A stretch of 64,000 nucleotides of DNA from Anaerolineales bacterium UBA2232 (GCA_002348045.1 DDYO01000023.1:9742-73741), one strand, 5' to 3'; shown: positions 43,383 through 52,849, counted from the stretch's first letter. Notes: generated by a model not told the origin, from the sequence alone. Numbers and translations: made by a program.

Positions 43383-44204
43383 CTATACGCAGCCAGGCGC
43401 CGCAGGTAGCAGTCCTGACTCGCCAGAATCCAGGATCTGAGCGATTCGCAGTGCGGCGGAGTGAAAAGCTGGCCTGGCAGCGGCGATGATCCCACAGGAC
43501 TGTGCTGTCACGGGTTGACCGCCAAAGTCCGTGGCGACTCCCCCAGACTCCTGTACCAGCAGCGCGCCCGCCAGGATATCCCAAGGATTGAGCCTGTCCT
43601 GGTAGACCAGGTCAAGCCGCCCACCTGCCACATAGGCCAGTTCCAGGGCAGTCGAACCAAAACTTCGTGTCCATCCCACGTTTGGGTACAAAGCAGCGTG
43701 CATCGGTAGTGTGAGCCGAGGGTTTTCCGGGCGCTGCGCCGACACGACACCGATCGAGACCATGGTCTCGCCCAGGCTAGCCGGAGGCTGGACACGCACG
43801 GGACGGCCATTGAGAAAAGCGCCCTTGCCCCTCTCGGCGCAAAAGGTTTCGTTGCGCAAGGGATCATGCAGCACCCCCAGGATTGCCTCGCCATTGTGGG
43901 CGAGGGCGATCGATACGGACACGAAGGGTATGCCCCGGCTGAAATTCTGCGTGCCGTCCAGGGGATCAACTACCCACAGGTATTCTGATGCGACGTCGTC
44001 CTTGTGATTTTCTTCACAAAGGAAGCGGTGGTTGGGGAACGACTGACGGATGGTGTCGACAATCAGTTCCTCGGCTTGGCGATCCGTCTCCGTGACCGGA
44101 TCGGCTCGCCCCTTCCACCCCACGTGTTGGGGCCGGTCAAAATCGGCGCGGATCCGAGCGCCAGCCAATTGGGCAGCTGCTACTGCGACTTCCAGGGCAT
44201 TCAT
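43383..44204 (-). CDS. Inositol-monophosphatase family phosphatase (copy 1)
   Basis: A 273-residue member of the IMPase/FBPase/SuhB superfamily. Metal-site residues are in FLCEENH (E64/E65) and WVVDPLDGTQNF (80-85), with the second metal motif in NPWDILAGALLVQESGG near 213. It should be a magnesium-dependent phosphatase of a small phosphorylated molecule such as inositol monophosphate; PAP (the sulfation and sulfur-metabolism nucleotide) and fructose bisphosphate are other options. A related gene lies directly upstream. GGAAGG precedes the ATG. Confidence 0.9.
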   Translation of the reverse strand: MNALEVAVAAAQLAGARIRADFDRPQHVGWKGRADPVTETDRQAEELIVDTIRQSFPNHRFLCEENHKDDVASEYLWVVDPLDGTQNFSRGIPFVSVSIALAHNGEAILGVLHDPLRNETFCAERGKGAFLNGRPVRVQPPASLGETMVSIGVVSAQRPENPRLTLPMHAALYPNVGWTRSFGSTALELAYVAGGRLDLVYQDRLNPWDILAGALLVQESGGVATDFGGQPVTAQSCGIIAAARPAFHSAALRIAQILDSGESGLLPAAPGCV

Positions 44205-44280
44205 AGGCTTCCTTCCAGTCGGAATTGACGATCATCAGGGTAGGGTTTCTGGCGAATGCAGCGACCAGCACTCTTGCGTG

Positions 44281-45090
44281 CTACGGGCCGGTGGCCGCGC
44301 GCTCGCTCATGACCTGCTGCGCCAGTTGCAGCATGCGGTGGTGAAAAGCGGTCTGGTTCGCCGCAAGGATGTCCCGGGAGGTCAGAGAAAGGGGTCTGCC
44401 GCCAAGCTCGCTGACGACACCGCCCGTCTCTTCTATCAGAAGCGCGCCTGCCAGGACATCCCACGGGTGCACGTTGTCGCTCAAGGAAATGTCCCAACGG
44501 CCGCAGGCGACGTAGGCCAGGTTCAGTGCCACGGAGCCGCTCATGCGAATGGCCTCGACCAATGGTCGGGCGCGCATGTAGATCGGCAGGGCCAGGTTAC
44601 GATCGGCCGGATTGCGGGCAGGCATACTCCCGGCGGCAACGATGGATTCTTCCAGCTTGGGCTTACGCGAGAAGGTGAGCGGATGACCGTTGAGTTCGGC
44701 CCCTTCTCCTAGCCGCCCCGAAAAGGTTTCGTCATGGATAGGATCGTGAATGACCCCGAGGACTGTCTTACCCGCAACCTGCAAAGCGATGCTGACGCAG
44801 AAAAAGGGGACGCCCCGCGCATAGTTACGCGTGCCATCCAGGGGATCCACGACCCACAAAGGAGCGTCGGTGCTGGTCGGGTGGTGTCCCTCTTCTGCCA
44901 GCACCTGGTGGGATGGGAAGGCCGCCAAAAGCTGACTTACGATATGATCCTCCGCCAGTCGGTCCACCTCGGTGACGACGTCCGAAGGACCCTTGAAGCC
45001 CACGTGGTGCGGAAGGCGGAATCTCTCCATGATCACCTCGCCTGCTTCGCGAGCAACCTGAATCGCTACTGTGAAGGGATCCAAAGGCAC
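44281..45090 (-). CDS. Inositol-monophosphatase family phosphatase (copy 2)
   Basis: A 269-residue paralogue of the preceding gene. VDPLDGTRNY (about 81-90), the acidic LAEEGHH site, and HPWDVLAGALLIEETGG keep the IMPase metal ligands. The two proteins differ widely at their surface, which points to different substrates rather than dosage. The start is a GTG at 45090; a TTG at 45084 has better spacing to AAAGGTG and would give the common MDPFTVAIQ N-terminus, so the start may be 2 codons shorter. Confidence 0.88.
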   Translation of the reverse strand: MPLDPFTVAIQVAREAGEVIMERFRLPHHVGFKGPSDVVTEVDRLAEDHIVSQLLAAFPSHQVLAEEGHHPTSTDAPLWVVDPLDGTRNYARGVPFFCVSIALQVAGKTVLGVIHDPIHDETFSGRLGEGAELNGHPLTFSRKPKLEESIVAAGSMPARNPADRNLALPIYMRARPLVEAIRMSGSVALNLAYVACGRWDISLSDNVHPWDVLAGALLIEETGGVVSELGGRPLSLTSRDILAANQTAFHHRMLQLAQQVMSERAATGP

Positions 45091-45467
45091 ACCTTTCCGA
45101 GCTCCCGATAGACCTCCAGGGTGGGTGGCACCGCGGGTAGTATACGTGGGATGGGGATGTACGCCAATTCTGTGCCCCGGCGGCGGATGTCCGAAGGCCG
45201 AATGCGGATGTCGGCTGTATAGACTGGCTTGCCTCTATCAAGGGGCGTTGCAGTTGAACAACGTTACCGCCGCGCTGGTGGCCACTCAAGCACGGATTAG
45301 ATGTGGCGCTCCAGGAGCAGCGTGTGGTACAATGGAGTGGTACTGAGCGGGGCACTGGCAGCAAGTGCGGCAATGGGGCCACCTTGACGTGGCGCAGGCA
45401 GGACCGCCGACGATGGCCACTGTGTCATCGGTGCTCATCCAACAAAACATACAGGGAGCGCTCGAAC
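45091..45467. other. Long intergenic region before the 2-hydroxyacid dehydrogenase gene
   Basis: These 377 bases contain no convincing gene on either strand. Seen here are a T-box-like GGGTGGCACCGCG at 45123-45135 on the plus strand without a recognisable leader, and a weak promoter candidate at 45304-45333 (TGGCGC, 18 bases, TACAAT). The rest shows no clear hairpin or repeat. Confidence 0.5.
45304..45333 (+). promoter_or_regulatory. Weak promoter candidate for the hydroxyacid dehydrogenase operon
   Basis: TGGCGC (45304-45309), an 18-base spacer and TACAAT (45328-45333), about 135 bases before the start of the dehydrogenase gene. The -35 box is poor. Confidence 0.35.
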
Positions 45468-46463
45468 ATGGCCCAGTCTCTCACGGTGTTTATTCCAGAG
45501 CCAGAGTGGGAGCCTTCCCACCGATTGCTCGAAGCGATTGCTCACGTTCGGGTTGGTGATCCTCGAATCAAGTACACCGAAGAACGACTTTGCCAGGAGT
45601 TGGGCGACGTGGATGCGCTGATCATTACTTCACAGCATCACGTGACTCGCCGGGTCATCGAAGCGGCGCCCAAACTGAAAGCTGTGGTCAAGTACGGCTC
45701 CAAGCCGGGCGCGGACAACGTAGACCTGGCAGCCGCCACGGAGCACGGCGTTGTCGTGTCGTACACACCTGGCGCCAATTCTGACAGCGTGGCAGAGCAT
45801 ACCATCACCCTGGCTCTGGCGCTGCTCAAGAGGCTGTACATCACATCGTCTGAATTGCGGCGAGGCCGTTGGCGGGACCTGAGCAAGCTGGGCAGCGAAC
45901 TGATGCACAAGACCGTGGGCATCGTTGGATTTGGAACCATTGGGCGCAAGGTCGCCAAGAAACTGAGCAGCTTTGATGTGCGAATCCTGGTTCACGACCC
46001 CTACGTTGCCGATGGCGATGTCCTTGAAGCGGGAGCAGTGCCGGTCGATCTGATGACCTTGATGCGGGAGAGCGACGTGATTACGTTGCACGTTCTCCTC
46101 AGCCCTGAGACGACGGGATTGATTGGAGAAGACGAGCTTCGTCAGTGCAAGCCGACGGCCTTTCTGCTGAATACCGCACGCGGAGCCCTGGTGGATGAGG
46201 CGTCTCTGCTCCAAGCCCTGCGCGAGGGATGGCTAGCTGGGGCGGGGCTGGATGTGTTCGATCAGGAACCCCTCCCAGCCGATCATCCCTTGCTGGAGCT
46301 GAACAATGTGGTGGTTACCCCGCACTATGCTTCATGTACCTTTGAGGCGTATGAGAATGAGGCCAACATGGCAGCGGAAGAAGTAGTACGTGTGCTGACG
46401 GGCAAGAGACCTCAAACCGTGGCCAATCCCGGAGTGTTGCGGGTGCTTTCATTGGCGGACTAG
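45468..46463 (+). CDS. D-isomer-specific 2-hydroxyacid dehydrogenase
   Basis: A 331-residue NAD-dependent dehydrogenase. The cofactor loop is GIVGFGTIGRKVA (GFGTIG, 154-159). The catalytic set is complete: R238 in NTARGALVDE, E267 in DVFDQEP, and H286 in TPHYAS. The reaction is reversible oxidation of a D-2-hydroxyacid to a 2-ketoacid; phosphoglycerate, glyoxylate and lactate types share these motifs, so the substrate is not fixed. The ATG at 45468 is the natural N-terminus (MAQSLTVFIPE); the frame continues upstream to 45303 but with unlike residues. It heads an operon-like run with the GarR-like and M20 genes. Confidence 0.9.
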   Translation: MAQSLTVFIPEPEWEPSHRLLEAIAHVRVGDPRIKYTEERLCQELGDVDALIITSQHHVTRRVIEAAPKLKAVVKYGSKPGADNVDLAAATEHGVVVSYTPGANSDSVAEHTITLALALLKRLYITSSELRRGRWRDLSKLGSELMHKTVGIVGFGTIGRKVAKKLSSFDVRILVHDPYVADGDVLEAGAVPVDLMTLMRESDVITLHVLLSPETTGLIGEDELRQCKPTAFLLNTARGALVDEASLLQALREGWLAGAGLDVFDQEPLPADHPLLELNNVVVTPHYASCTFEAYENEANMAAEEVVRVLTGKRPQTVANPGVLRVLSLAD

Positions 46464-46501
46464 AGGCCAGGATCGGATACCATACATACGGAGGCTCAGG
46501 G

Positions 46502-47404
46502 ATGGGAAGCAAGGAGAGGATCGGGTTTGTCGGGCTGGGGATTATGGGTACTCCCATGGCGGGGCATCTTCTGAACGGCGGATACTCGCTGGTTGTCTAT
46601 GACATCATGCCAGCTCAAGTCGATGCGGTGGTAGCCCTGGGGGCCAAGGGGGCTGCCTCCTGTCGGGAGGTGGCGGAGAACAGCGATGTGGTCATCTCGA
46701 TGGTTCCTGACTCGCCAGACGTAGAAAGGGTCTGCCTGGCGGCGGATGGTGTGCTGGCCGGCGTGCGGCCCAACATGCTGCTCGTCGACATGTCCAGCAT
46801 CTCGCCGGTTACCGCCATGAAAGTGGCCAAGGCTGCTGCGGACAAGGGCTGCGCCATGCTGGATGCCCCCGTCTCTGGTGGGGATGTCGGGGCTAAAAAG
46901 GCCACTCTGTCCATCATGGTGGGAGGGGATGCCGCAGCTTTTGAGCGGGCCGCCCCCCTCTTCAAGCTATTGGGCACGGCGACCTACTGTGGTCCGTCGG
47001 GTGCCGGGCAGACCGTCAAAGCGTGCAATCAAATCCAGGTGGCCCTCAACTTTATCGGTATGGCTGAGGCGCTGGTGCTGGGAGCAAAGGCGGGCGTGGA
47101 TCCAGCGATCATCGTTAAGGTGCTCAGCGCTGGCTACGCTCAGACCCGCGTTATGGACGTACGCGGCCCCCGGATCATCAACGGTGATTTTGAGCCAGGC
47201 TTTCGCAGCCGTTTTCACTACAAGGACTTGAACATCATCCGCGAGACCGCACGGGCCTTTGGATGCTCCTTGCCCGCCTCGGCTCTGGCGCACGAGTTGT
47301 TCAGCGCCATGTTGGCCAATGGTTGGGGTGAATTGGATCATTCGGCGGTGATCAAGGTGATCGAGCAGCTATCCAACTGTGAGGCCCGCACTCGACAATC
47401 ATAG
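46502..47404 (+). CDS. garR: GarR-like 2-hydroxy-3-oxopropionate reductase / beta-hydroxyacid dehydrogenase
   Basis: A 300-residue beta-hydroxyacid dehydrogenase. The Rossmann loop is GLGIMGTPMA (11-20), the substrate-binding segment DAPVSGGDVG (121-130), and the catalytic lysine K173 in GAGQTVKACNQ, as in tartronate semialdehyde reductase and 3-hydroxyisobutyrate dehydrogenase. The first option agrees with a hydroxyacid/glycerate theme in this segment. The two cannot be told apart by eye. The gap to the dehydrogenase upstream is 38 bases and to the M20 gene downstream 60 bases. Confidence 0.85.
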   Translation: MGSKERIGFVGLGIMGTPMAGHLLNGGYSLVVYDIMPAQVDAVVALGAKGAASCREVAENSDVVISMVPDSPDVERVCLAADGVLAGVRPNMLLVDMSSISPVTAMKVAKAAADKGCAMLDAPVSGGDVGAKKATLSIMVGGDAAAFERAAPLFKLLGTATYCGPSGAGQTVKACNQIQVALNFIGMAEALVLGAKAGVDPAIIVKVLSAGYAQTRVMDVRGPRIINGDFEPGFRSRFHYKDLNIIRETARAFGCSLPASALAHELFSAMLANGWGELDHSAVIKVIEQLSNCEARTRQS

Positions 47405-47464
47405 TGCGGCGTGAATAGGCCCAGATGTTTGGATCGATACACATCCTGATAGGAGAGAAACGCG

Positions 47465-48652
47465 ATGACACTACGTGACCAGGTCTGGCAGACGATCGAT
47501 GGCATGGCTGATTCGCTCTGGGACATGTCCCTGAAAATCCACGCTCACCCCGAGCTGGGGTTTGAGGAACACCAGGCAGCAGCCTGGTTGGCCGATGCCC
47601 TGGAGCAGGATGGCTTTCAGGTCGAGCGCGGAGTAGCCAATCTGCCCACAGCATTCGTAGGAACCCACCCGGCGCAGGCAGCGGGTCCGGCCGTTGCCAT
47701 CGTCGCAGAGTACGATGCTCTCCCTGAAATCGGGCATGCCTGCGGGCACAACCTCATCGCCATGATTGCGGTGGGCGCAGCGCTGGCACTCGCCAAATGC
47801 AAGAAGGATCTGCCGGGCACGTTGGTTCTACTCGGCGGTCCTGCAGAGGAAGGGGGTGGCGGGAAAGAGTACTTGGTTAAGGCCGGCTATCTGAAGGGCA
47901 TTGATGCGGCGATGATGGTGCACCCCTCGTCCTACACGGTGGTTGAGCGCGGCGCGCTCGCTCGCAGTGAGATTGAGATCTCCTTCAAAGGCAAGCCGGC
48001 CCACGCCTCCTCGCATCCTGATAAGGGCATCAATGCGCTGGATGCCGTCATTCAAACGTTTAACGGGATCAATGCACTGCGCCAACACATCCGTGATGGC
48101 GCGCGGATCCACGGTATCATCACCGACGGCGGCTTGAAGCCCAACATCGTGCCTGAGACGGCAGCGGCGCTCTTTTACGTGCGCGACTTGGACAATGCCT
48201 ACTGCGATGAGTTGGTGGAAAAGCTGCGCCATTGCGCTGAGGGTGCGGCACTGGCCACAGGTGCCACGCTCACCTTCGAGAAGGTGGGCGTTGACTACAA
48301 GACGATGAACACCAACAAAGTGATCGCTGGGGCCTTTACCCGCCACATCGAGGAACTGGGTTATCCTATCGAAACGCCTGAGCCCGGTCTAGGGTCCACC
48401 GACATGGGGAACATTTCATGGGAAGTGCCCGCCATTCATGCCTACATACGAATCCTTGAGCAGGGCCGAGGCGTCGTGCCTGGCCATTCCCGTGAGTTTG
48501 CCGCAGCCTCTTGTGCTCCCGCCGCTCGTGAAGCCATGATTGCGGCGGCGAAGGCCGTCGCAGCCACGTGTCTCGATCTCCTGACCGATACCGCTCTGGC
48601 CCAGGCGGCCAAGGACGAGTTTGAGGCCAGCGTGAGGGGGGCCAAGAGCTGA
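47465..48652 (+). CDS. M20 family metallo-amidohydrolase (copy 1)
   Basis: A 395-residue peptidase M20 family protein close to amidohydrolases such as AbgB and hippurate hydrolase. The metal motif is HACGHN at 91-96, with further ligands in EEGGGGKEYL (near 133). The lid region carries GKPAHASSHPDKGINALDAV. It hydrolyses an N-acyl or amide bond of a small amino-acid conjugate. The downstream gene is a tandem paralogue. The leader before the ATG (GATAGGAGAGAAACGCG) closely resembles the one before the 27-residue-repeat gene on the other strand. Confidence 0.9.
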   Translation: MTLRDQVWQTIDGMADSLWDMSLKIHAHPELGFEEHQAAAWLADALEQDGFQVERGVANLPTAFVGTHPAQAAGPAVAIVAEYDALPEIGHACGHNLIAMIAVGAALALAKCKKDLPGTLVLLGGPAEEGGGGKEYLVKAGYLKGIDAAMMVHPSSYTVVERGALARSEIEISFKGKPAHASSHPDKGINALDAVIQTFNGINALRQHIRDGARIHGIITDGGLKPNIVPETAAALFYVRDLDNAYCDELVEKLRHCAEGAALATGATLTFEKVGVDYKTMNTNKVIAGAFTRHIEELGYPIETPEPGLGSTDMGNISWEVPAIHAYIRILEQGRGVVPGHSREFAAASCAPAAREAMIAAAKAVAATCLDLLTDTALAQAAKDEFEASVRGAKS

Positions 48653-48654
48653 TC

Positions 48655-49836
48655 ATGCCTGATCCAGGTGCGGTCTGGCAGGCGATCGACCAATTGGATT
48701 CGCAGCTTTGGAACCTGGCCTTACGCATCCATGCCCATCCAGAGCTGGGTTTTGAGGAGCATCAGGCCGCCGAGTGGATGACGGCCGCACTGGAGGAGGC
48801 TGGTTTCTGCGTGGATCGTGGCGTGGCTGGGCTGGCGACGGCCTTCCGCGCGGTGCACCCTGCCGAGCAGCCAGGTCCGGCAGTAGCAGTGTTTGCTGAG
48901 TACGATGCGCTGCCCGAGATCGGCCATGCCTGTGGACATAACCTCATCGCCACCATGGCTCTGGGAGCGGCGCTGGGCCTGGCTGCTGTCAAGGATCTCT
49001 TGCCCGGCCGCCTGGTGGTCTTTGGCAGTCCGGCCGAAGAAGGCGGGGGAGGCAAGATCATCATGTCGCAGGCCGGCCTCTTTCGGGAAATCGATGCCGC
49101 GTTGATCGTCCACCCGGCAAGCTATACTGCGGTGGAACTGGCCGGCCTGGCAATCGCCAAGCGTGACACCATTTTCCACGGCAAGCCGGCGCATGCCGCA
49201 TCGCACCCTGATAAGGGCGTGAACGCCCTGGATGCTGTAATCCAGACGTTCAATGGGATCAATGCCATGCGCCAGCATATCCAGGATGGCGCTCGTGTTC
49301 ACGGAGTCGTCACTGAAGGAGGGCTTCGTCCCAACATTGTCCCCGAACGGGCGGCAGCTCAGTTCTATGTGCGCGCCGCACAGAATGCCTACCGCGACGA
49401 ATTGGTTGAGAAGCTGCATGGCTGTGCTCGGGGAGCAGCTTTGGCAACAGGCGCCTCGCTGGAGTGGGAGACTGTCGGCTATGACTGCCAGGCGGTTCTG
49501 CCCAACCATGCCCTTTCAGAGGCCTTTACGCGACACCTCGCGACATTGGGGATGCACATCGATCCGCTGGACCCAGGACTGGGTTCTACGGACATGGGCA
49601 ACGTTTCGTGGGAGGTGCCTTCCATCCACCCATTCATCCGAATCGTGGGAGGGCAGGTAGCTGGTCACACTCGGGAGTTTGCGGCAGCGGCATGCGCGGA
49701 ACCGGCTCGGTCTGCCTTGCTGATCGGAGCCAAGGCGATGGCTGCGACTGCTCTCGACCTGTGGTTGGACGGCGAGCTGATGCGCGCGGTGAAAGAGGAG
49801 TTCGTTAGAACTGCTCAGGGACAAAGGTATGGCTGA
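48655..49836 (+). CDS. M20 family metallo-amidohydrolase (copy 2)
   Basis: A 393-residue paralogue of the preceding protein, with only 2 bases between the stop and its start. The HACGHN motif and the EEGGGGKIIM ligand region are kept, as is the lid GKPAHAASHPDKGVNALDAV. The sequences are alike along their full length (for example LWNLALRIHAHPELGFEEHQ against LWDMSLKIHAHPELGFEEHQ), so this is a fairly recent tandem duplication. The two may form a heterodimer in the way AbgA and AbgB do, but that is an inference. Confidence 0.9.
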   Translation: MPDPGAVWQAIDQLDSQLWNLALRIHAHPELGFEEHQAAEWMTAALEEAGFCVDRGVAGLATAFRAVHPAEQPGPAVAVFAEYDALPEIGHACGHNLIATMALGAALGLAAVKDLLPGRLVVFGSPAEEGGGGKIIMSQAGLFREIDAALIVHPASYTAVELAGLAIAKRDTIFHGKPAHAASHPDKGVNALDAVIQTFNGINAMRQHIQDGARVHGVVTEGGLRPNIVPERAAAQFYVRAAQNAYRDELVEKLHGCARGAALATGASLEWETVGYDCQAVLPNHALSEAFTRHLATLGMHIDPLDPGLGSTDMGNVSWEVPSIHPFIRIVGGQVAGHTREFAAAACAEPARSALLIGAKAMAATALDLWLDGELMRAVKEEFVRTAQGQRYG

Positions 49837-49924
49837 TCGGCGGGAATAGCAAGGGCTCCTGCTGAGCAGGATGCGTCAGTCTGGTGCTGGAAGGTGTGGC
49901 GAAACAGGCACAGAGGAGGACTGC

Positions 49925-50677
49925 GTGGCCAGTGATCTGGTAGGGAGGGTCGCTATCGTTACGGGTGGCGGCAAAGGGATTGGCAGGGCGGTTGCGCGGC
50001 GGCTGGCTGCTGACGGTGCGGATGTGGTGGTTGCAGATATTGACCTGGCGGCAGCAACCGCCGTGGCTGGAGAAGTGGAGGCGCTGGGTCGCCGCGCGAT
50101 GGTCACGGTGACCGATGTTTCCGTCAAGACACAGGTTATGGCCATGGTCTCGGCTGTCCTGGAGGGCTTTGGGCAGATGGACATTCTGGTGAACAATGCG
50201 GGTGTCATTGGCTCCGATCGGCCCATTGAGGAGGTGCCGGAGGAGGAGTGGGACCGGGTCATCGCAGTTCACCTTAAGGGCACCTTCTTGTGCTGTCAGG
50301 CCGTGATCCCGCACATGAAGTCACGGCGATCTGGAAGCATCGTCAACATGGCCTCTGTCGCTGGCAAAGAAGGCAACCCCTACTCAGCAGCCTATTGCGC
50401 TGCCAAGGCGGCTATCATCTGCTTGACGAAATCAGTCGCGCGTGAGGTCGCCCGCTTTGGCATCCGGGTGAACTCGGTAACGCCCACGGTCATTGCCACC
50501 GATCTGGTCATGGCTATGCCGGAGGAGGACCTGGTTCCCCTGCTGGCACGCATCCCGATGGGCCGCATCGGACGGCCGGAGGAGGTCGCAGCTCTGGTCA
50601 AGTTCCTGGTCTCCGAAGAGGCCAGCTTTGCCACCGGCGCGTGCTACGACCTTTCAGGTGGGCGGTCCAACTACTAG
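49925..50677 (+). CDS. Short-chain dehydrogenase/reductase
   Basis: A 250-residue classical SDR. The cofactor loop is TGGGKGIGRA (14-22), NNAGV at 90-94, and the catalytic triad S144, Y157 and K161 (MASVAGKEGNPYSAAYCAAK). The C-terminal G-x-YDLSGG is typical of 3-oxoacyl-ACP-reductase-like or sugar/hydroxyacid SDRs. I use the GTG at 49925 with GAGGAGGA upstream; a longer ATG start at 49871 lacks one. It follows the second M20 gene on the same strand. Substrate unknown. Confidence 0.88.
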   Translation: MASDLVGRVAIVTGGGKGIGRAVARRLAADGADVVVADIDLAAATAVAGEVEALGRRAMVTVTDVSVKTQVMAMVSAVLEGFGQMDILVNNAGVIGSDRPIEEVPEEEWDRVIAVHLKGTFLCCQAVIPHMKSRRSGSIVNMASVAGKEGNPYSAAYCAAKAAIICLTKSVAREVARFGIRVNSVTPTVIATDLVMAMPEEDLVPLLARIPMGRIGRPEEVAALVKFLVSEEASFATGACYDLSGGRSNY

Positions 50678-50704
50678 GCAGGTTGGTCTGGCGGCGGACA
50701 ACGG

Positions 50705-52849
50705 TCACTCGCGGACAACGTACACCGGGCTGGTCCATGCCACGTGGCCGTCTTCCTGAGTTACCCGCACAAACACGGGGTTATCGCCCGGTCGCAGGTG
50801 GGGCAACGGCAAGGTGCAGGAGTACTCGTGGGATCCCGACACGCTGGGGAGCCGAAATATCGAAAGGCGCTTTCGGAGGCCACCGCACTCCCATTCCCGT
50901 GGTGTATAGAGCTTTTTCCGCAGTGAGCAGCTGGCTTGGACGTGAGGCGTGTGCACCTTCAGCGAGCCGGCATAGGGCTCCCGCAGCGTCAAAATCACCC
51001 CGGCCAGGCCTCCCGTAGTGACCGATCTCCACTGCAGGCGGCCCGGTTCCAGCTGCTCGATGGGTTGGTCGGCGTTCCAAAAGTTGATAGGCTGGAAGGA
51101 CAGGATGGCGTTGCCACTCACTTCAAGCCATCCGTCCCAGCGGCTCATGCGGCCGCGGCCCTTGACCTCTGCGCCGCTCCAGGTCACCTTGACCCTGGTG
51201 CCCAGGGTCCCGGGGGTACACAGACGCAGCTTGCGCACCAACTGAAGACCGTTGTGTACCTCGACGCTCTCGATGGGGGCCGTGCCGATGACGTGAAGAG
51301 AGATCTCCGGCGTGCCGCCGCCTGACTCTACGATATCTCCCATCATGGCCTGCCGGCCGTCAGGCGTGACCAGCTGCAGGTCAATCCAGGGACGGTGGCC
51401 GGTTGTGGCGTACGTGTGGCGCTTGCGGAGGGCGTCCAGAACGCTCGGCCGGTCCAACCGTTCGGCCAGCACACAAGTGAGACCTCCCAGCGATCCAAAC
51501 TCACCCGCACCGGGGTAGGCAGCACCCGGTCGGCCTTTGTGATCATCGGATCCGGCGACGATGCCGATGCGTTGACCGCGCACAAGGGCATCCTCTACCA
51601 GCCAGTCAAAAGTACCCCAGCTGGAGTGTACCTCTGCTGCCAGCTCCACCTCTGGATGGTGCATCACCATGTCGGCATAGCGCCCTCCCACATGGGCCCA
51701 AGCAAAGGCCTGGGGCGGGTCGCTGTTCTTGACCGTCTCACGTTCTGGTCTGGATGCGGGCACGGTCTTGGACAGGTGTTCAAACAACTCTGCCGCCGTG
51801 AGGGCAATGGGATGGGTTGAAGTCTTTCCCGGCAGGAGGTCGTAACAGCTGTGAACGATCGTGCCGCCCTCGTGGGAGTAATAGACATTTCGGTCGCCGC
51901 CCAAGGGCGTATTGCCGCTCCATTCGTAGCCGGGGAACGTCACGAATTTGCCTGGGATATTGAAGCGGCGAGTGGTTTCATTGATTTCGCGCCAAAAGTC
52001 GTCGGATACCTGAAAGTCATTCCCCTGGTGAGCAGCGATGTCCAGCAGCCCCATGTCCCGAGCGAAAGCAAAGTAGTCCTCGATGCTGTTGGTGCCGACA
52101 GTTTCCTCCGATTGTCCGTGAAAGTCAGCCCAATACCGACGCAGTGCGGGCTCGCTAGCCAGGACCACGATGGGATTGCTGGTGGCAACCAGACCGGTGG
52201 TTTCATCCTCGGCGGTAATCGCCTGGATGCCTGCCTGAGAGAACCCCGAATGGACAATCTCCTGGGGACAGGCAGTGGGATTGCCCCAGCGATCCTCCAA
52301 CTTGAGATGGTAGGTGAAGGGCTTTCCCGCCAGTGTGTGGGACGGACCGATACACAGGGCGCGCACCGCTGGTCCAGCGACGACGCGGATGGTCGGTGAT
52401 GTGGGCAGTTCCTTGAACTCGTATGTGGCGATGGGGTCAACTAGCACCTTGAACTCAAAGGTGTGTTCGCAGAATGTTTGCATTCGCCAGCCCGGCGAAC
52501 CGCCGGAGCGGTCACCGAAGGTGACCGTAATCCTGTCGTCGCGGTCCACGTAGCCCTGGGTAACCTTCAGGAAGAGGGCGCGGCTCCACGGACGGGTATG
52601 ACCCTTGTTATCCCACCGTGGCTCGATGCGACAATGGGCTGTCGTCTGAATGCTGCAATAGTTGGCGGCACTGGGGTCGGCGAACTGCGGCGTCCCAAAG
52701 TCGCCCATTTGCCGGAAAGCAATCTTGAGGTAACCCGAGTCGTCAATGGGATGGCCTGCGGTGTAGGTCAGGGCAATGGTTGTGTAAGCGCCGGCCACAA
52801 CGGGGTAGCTTGGCTCGATTATCGCAGTACCGGGGTCCAATGCTTGCAT
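50705..52849 (-). CDS. DUF3604 family metal-dependent hydrolase-like protein
   Basis: A 714-residue protein of the DUF3604 group. The central PHP-like domain carries a set of metal-binding histidines and acids: WADFHGQSEET, AHQGNDF, GYEWSG, WAHVGG, VHSSWG and AGSDDHKGRPG. It is flanked by beta-rich N- and C-terminal parts. Family members are linked to hydrolysis of sulfated or phosphorylated compounds, but the function is not settled. There is no signal peptide. The ATG at 52849 has GGAGG 4 bases upstream, better than an upstream start at 52900. It is convergent with the SDR gene. Confidence 0.82.
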   Translation of the reverse strand: MQALDPGTAIIEPSYPVVAGAYTTIALTYTAGHPIDDSGYLKIAFRQMGDFGTPQFADPSAANYCSIQTTAHCRIEPRWDNKGHTRPWSRALFLKVTQGYVDRDDRITVTFGDRSGGSPGWRMQTFCEHTFEFKVLVDPIATYEFKELPTSPTIRVVAGPAVRALCIGPSHTLAGKPFTYHLKLEDRWGNPTACPQEIVHSGFSQAGIQAITAEDETTGLVATSNPIVVLASEPALRRYWADFHGQSEETVGTNSIEDYFAFARDMGLLDIAAHQGNDFQVSDDFWREINETTRRFNIPGKFVTFPGYEWSGNTPLGGDRNVYYSHEGGTIVHSCYDLLPGKTSTHPIALTAAELFEHLSKTVPASRPERETVKNSDPPQAFAWAHVGGRYADMVMHHPEVELAAEVHSSWGTFDWLVEDALVRGQRIGIVAGSDDHKGRPGAAYPGAGEFGSLGGLTCVLAERLDRPSVLDALRKRHTYATTGHRPWIDLQLVTPDGRQAMMGDIVESGGGTPEISLHVIGTAPIESVEVHNGLQLVRKLRLCTPGTLGTRVKVTWSGAEVKGRGRMSRWDGWLEVSGNAILSFQPINFWNADQPIEQLEPGRLQWRSVTTGGLAGVILTLREPYAGSLKVHTPHVQASCSLRKKLYTPREWECGGLRKRLSIFRLPSVSGSHEYSCTLPLPHLRPGDNPVFVRVTQEDGHVAWTSPVYVVRE

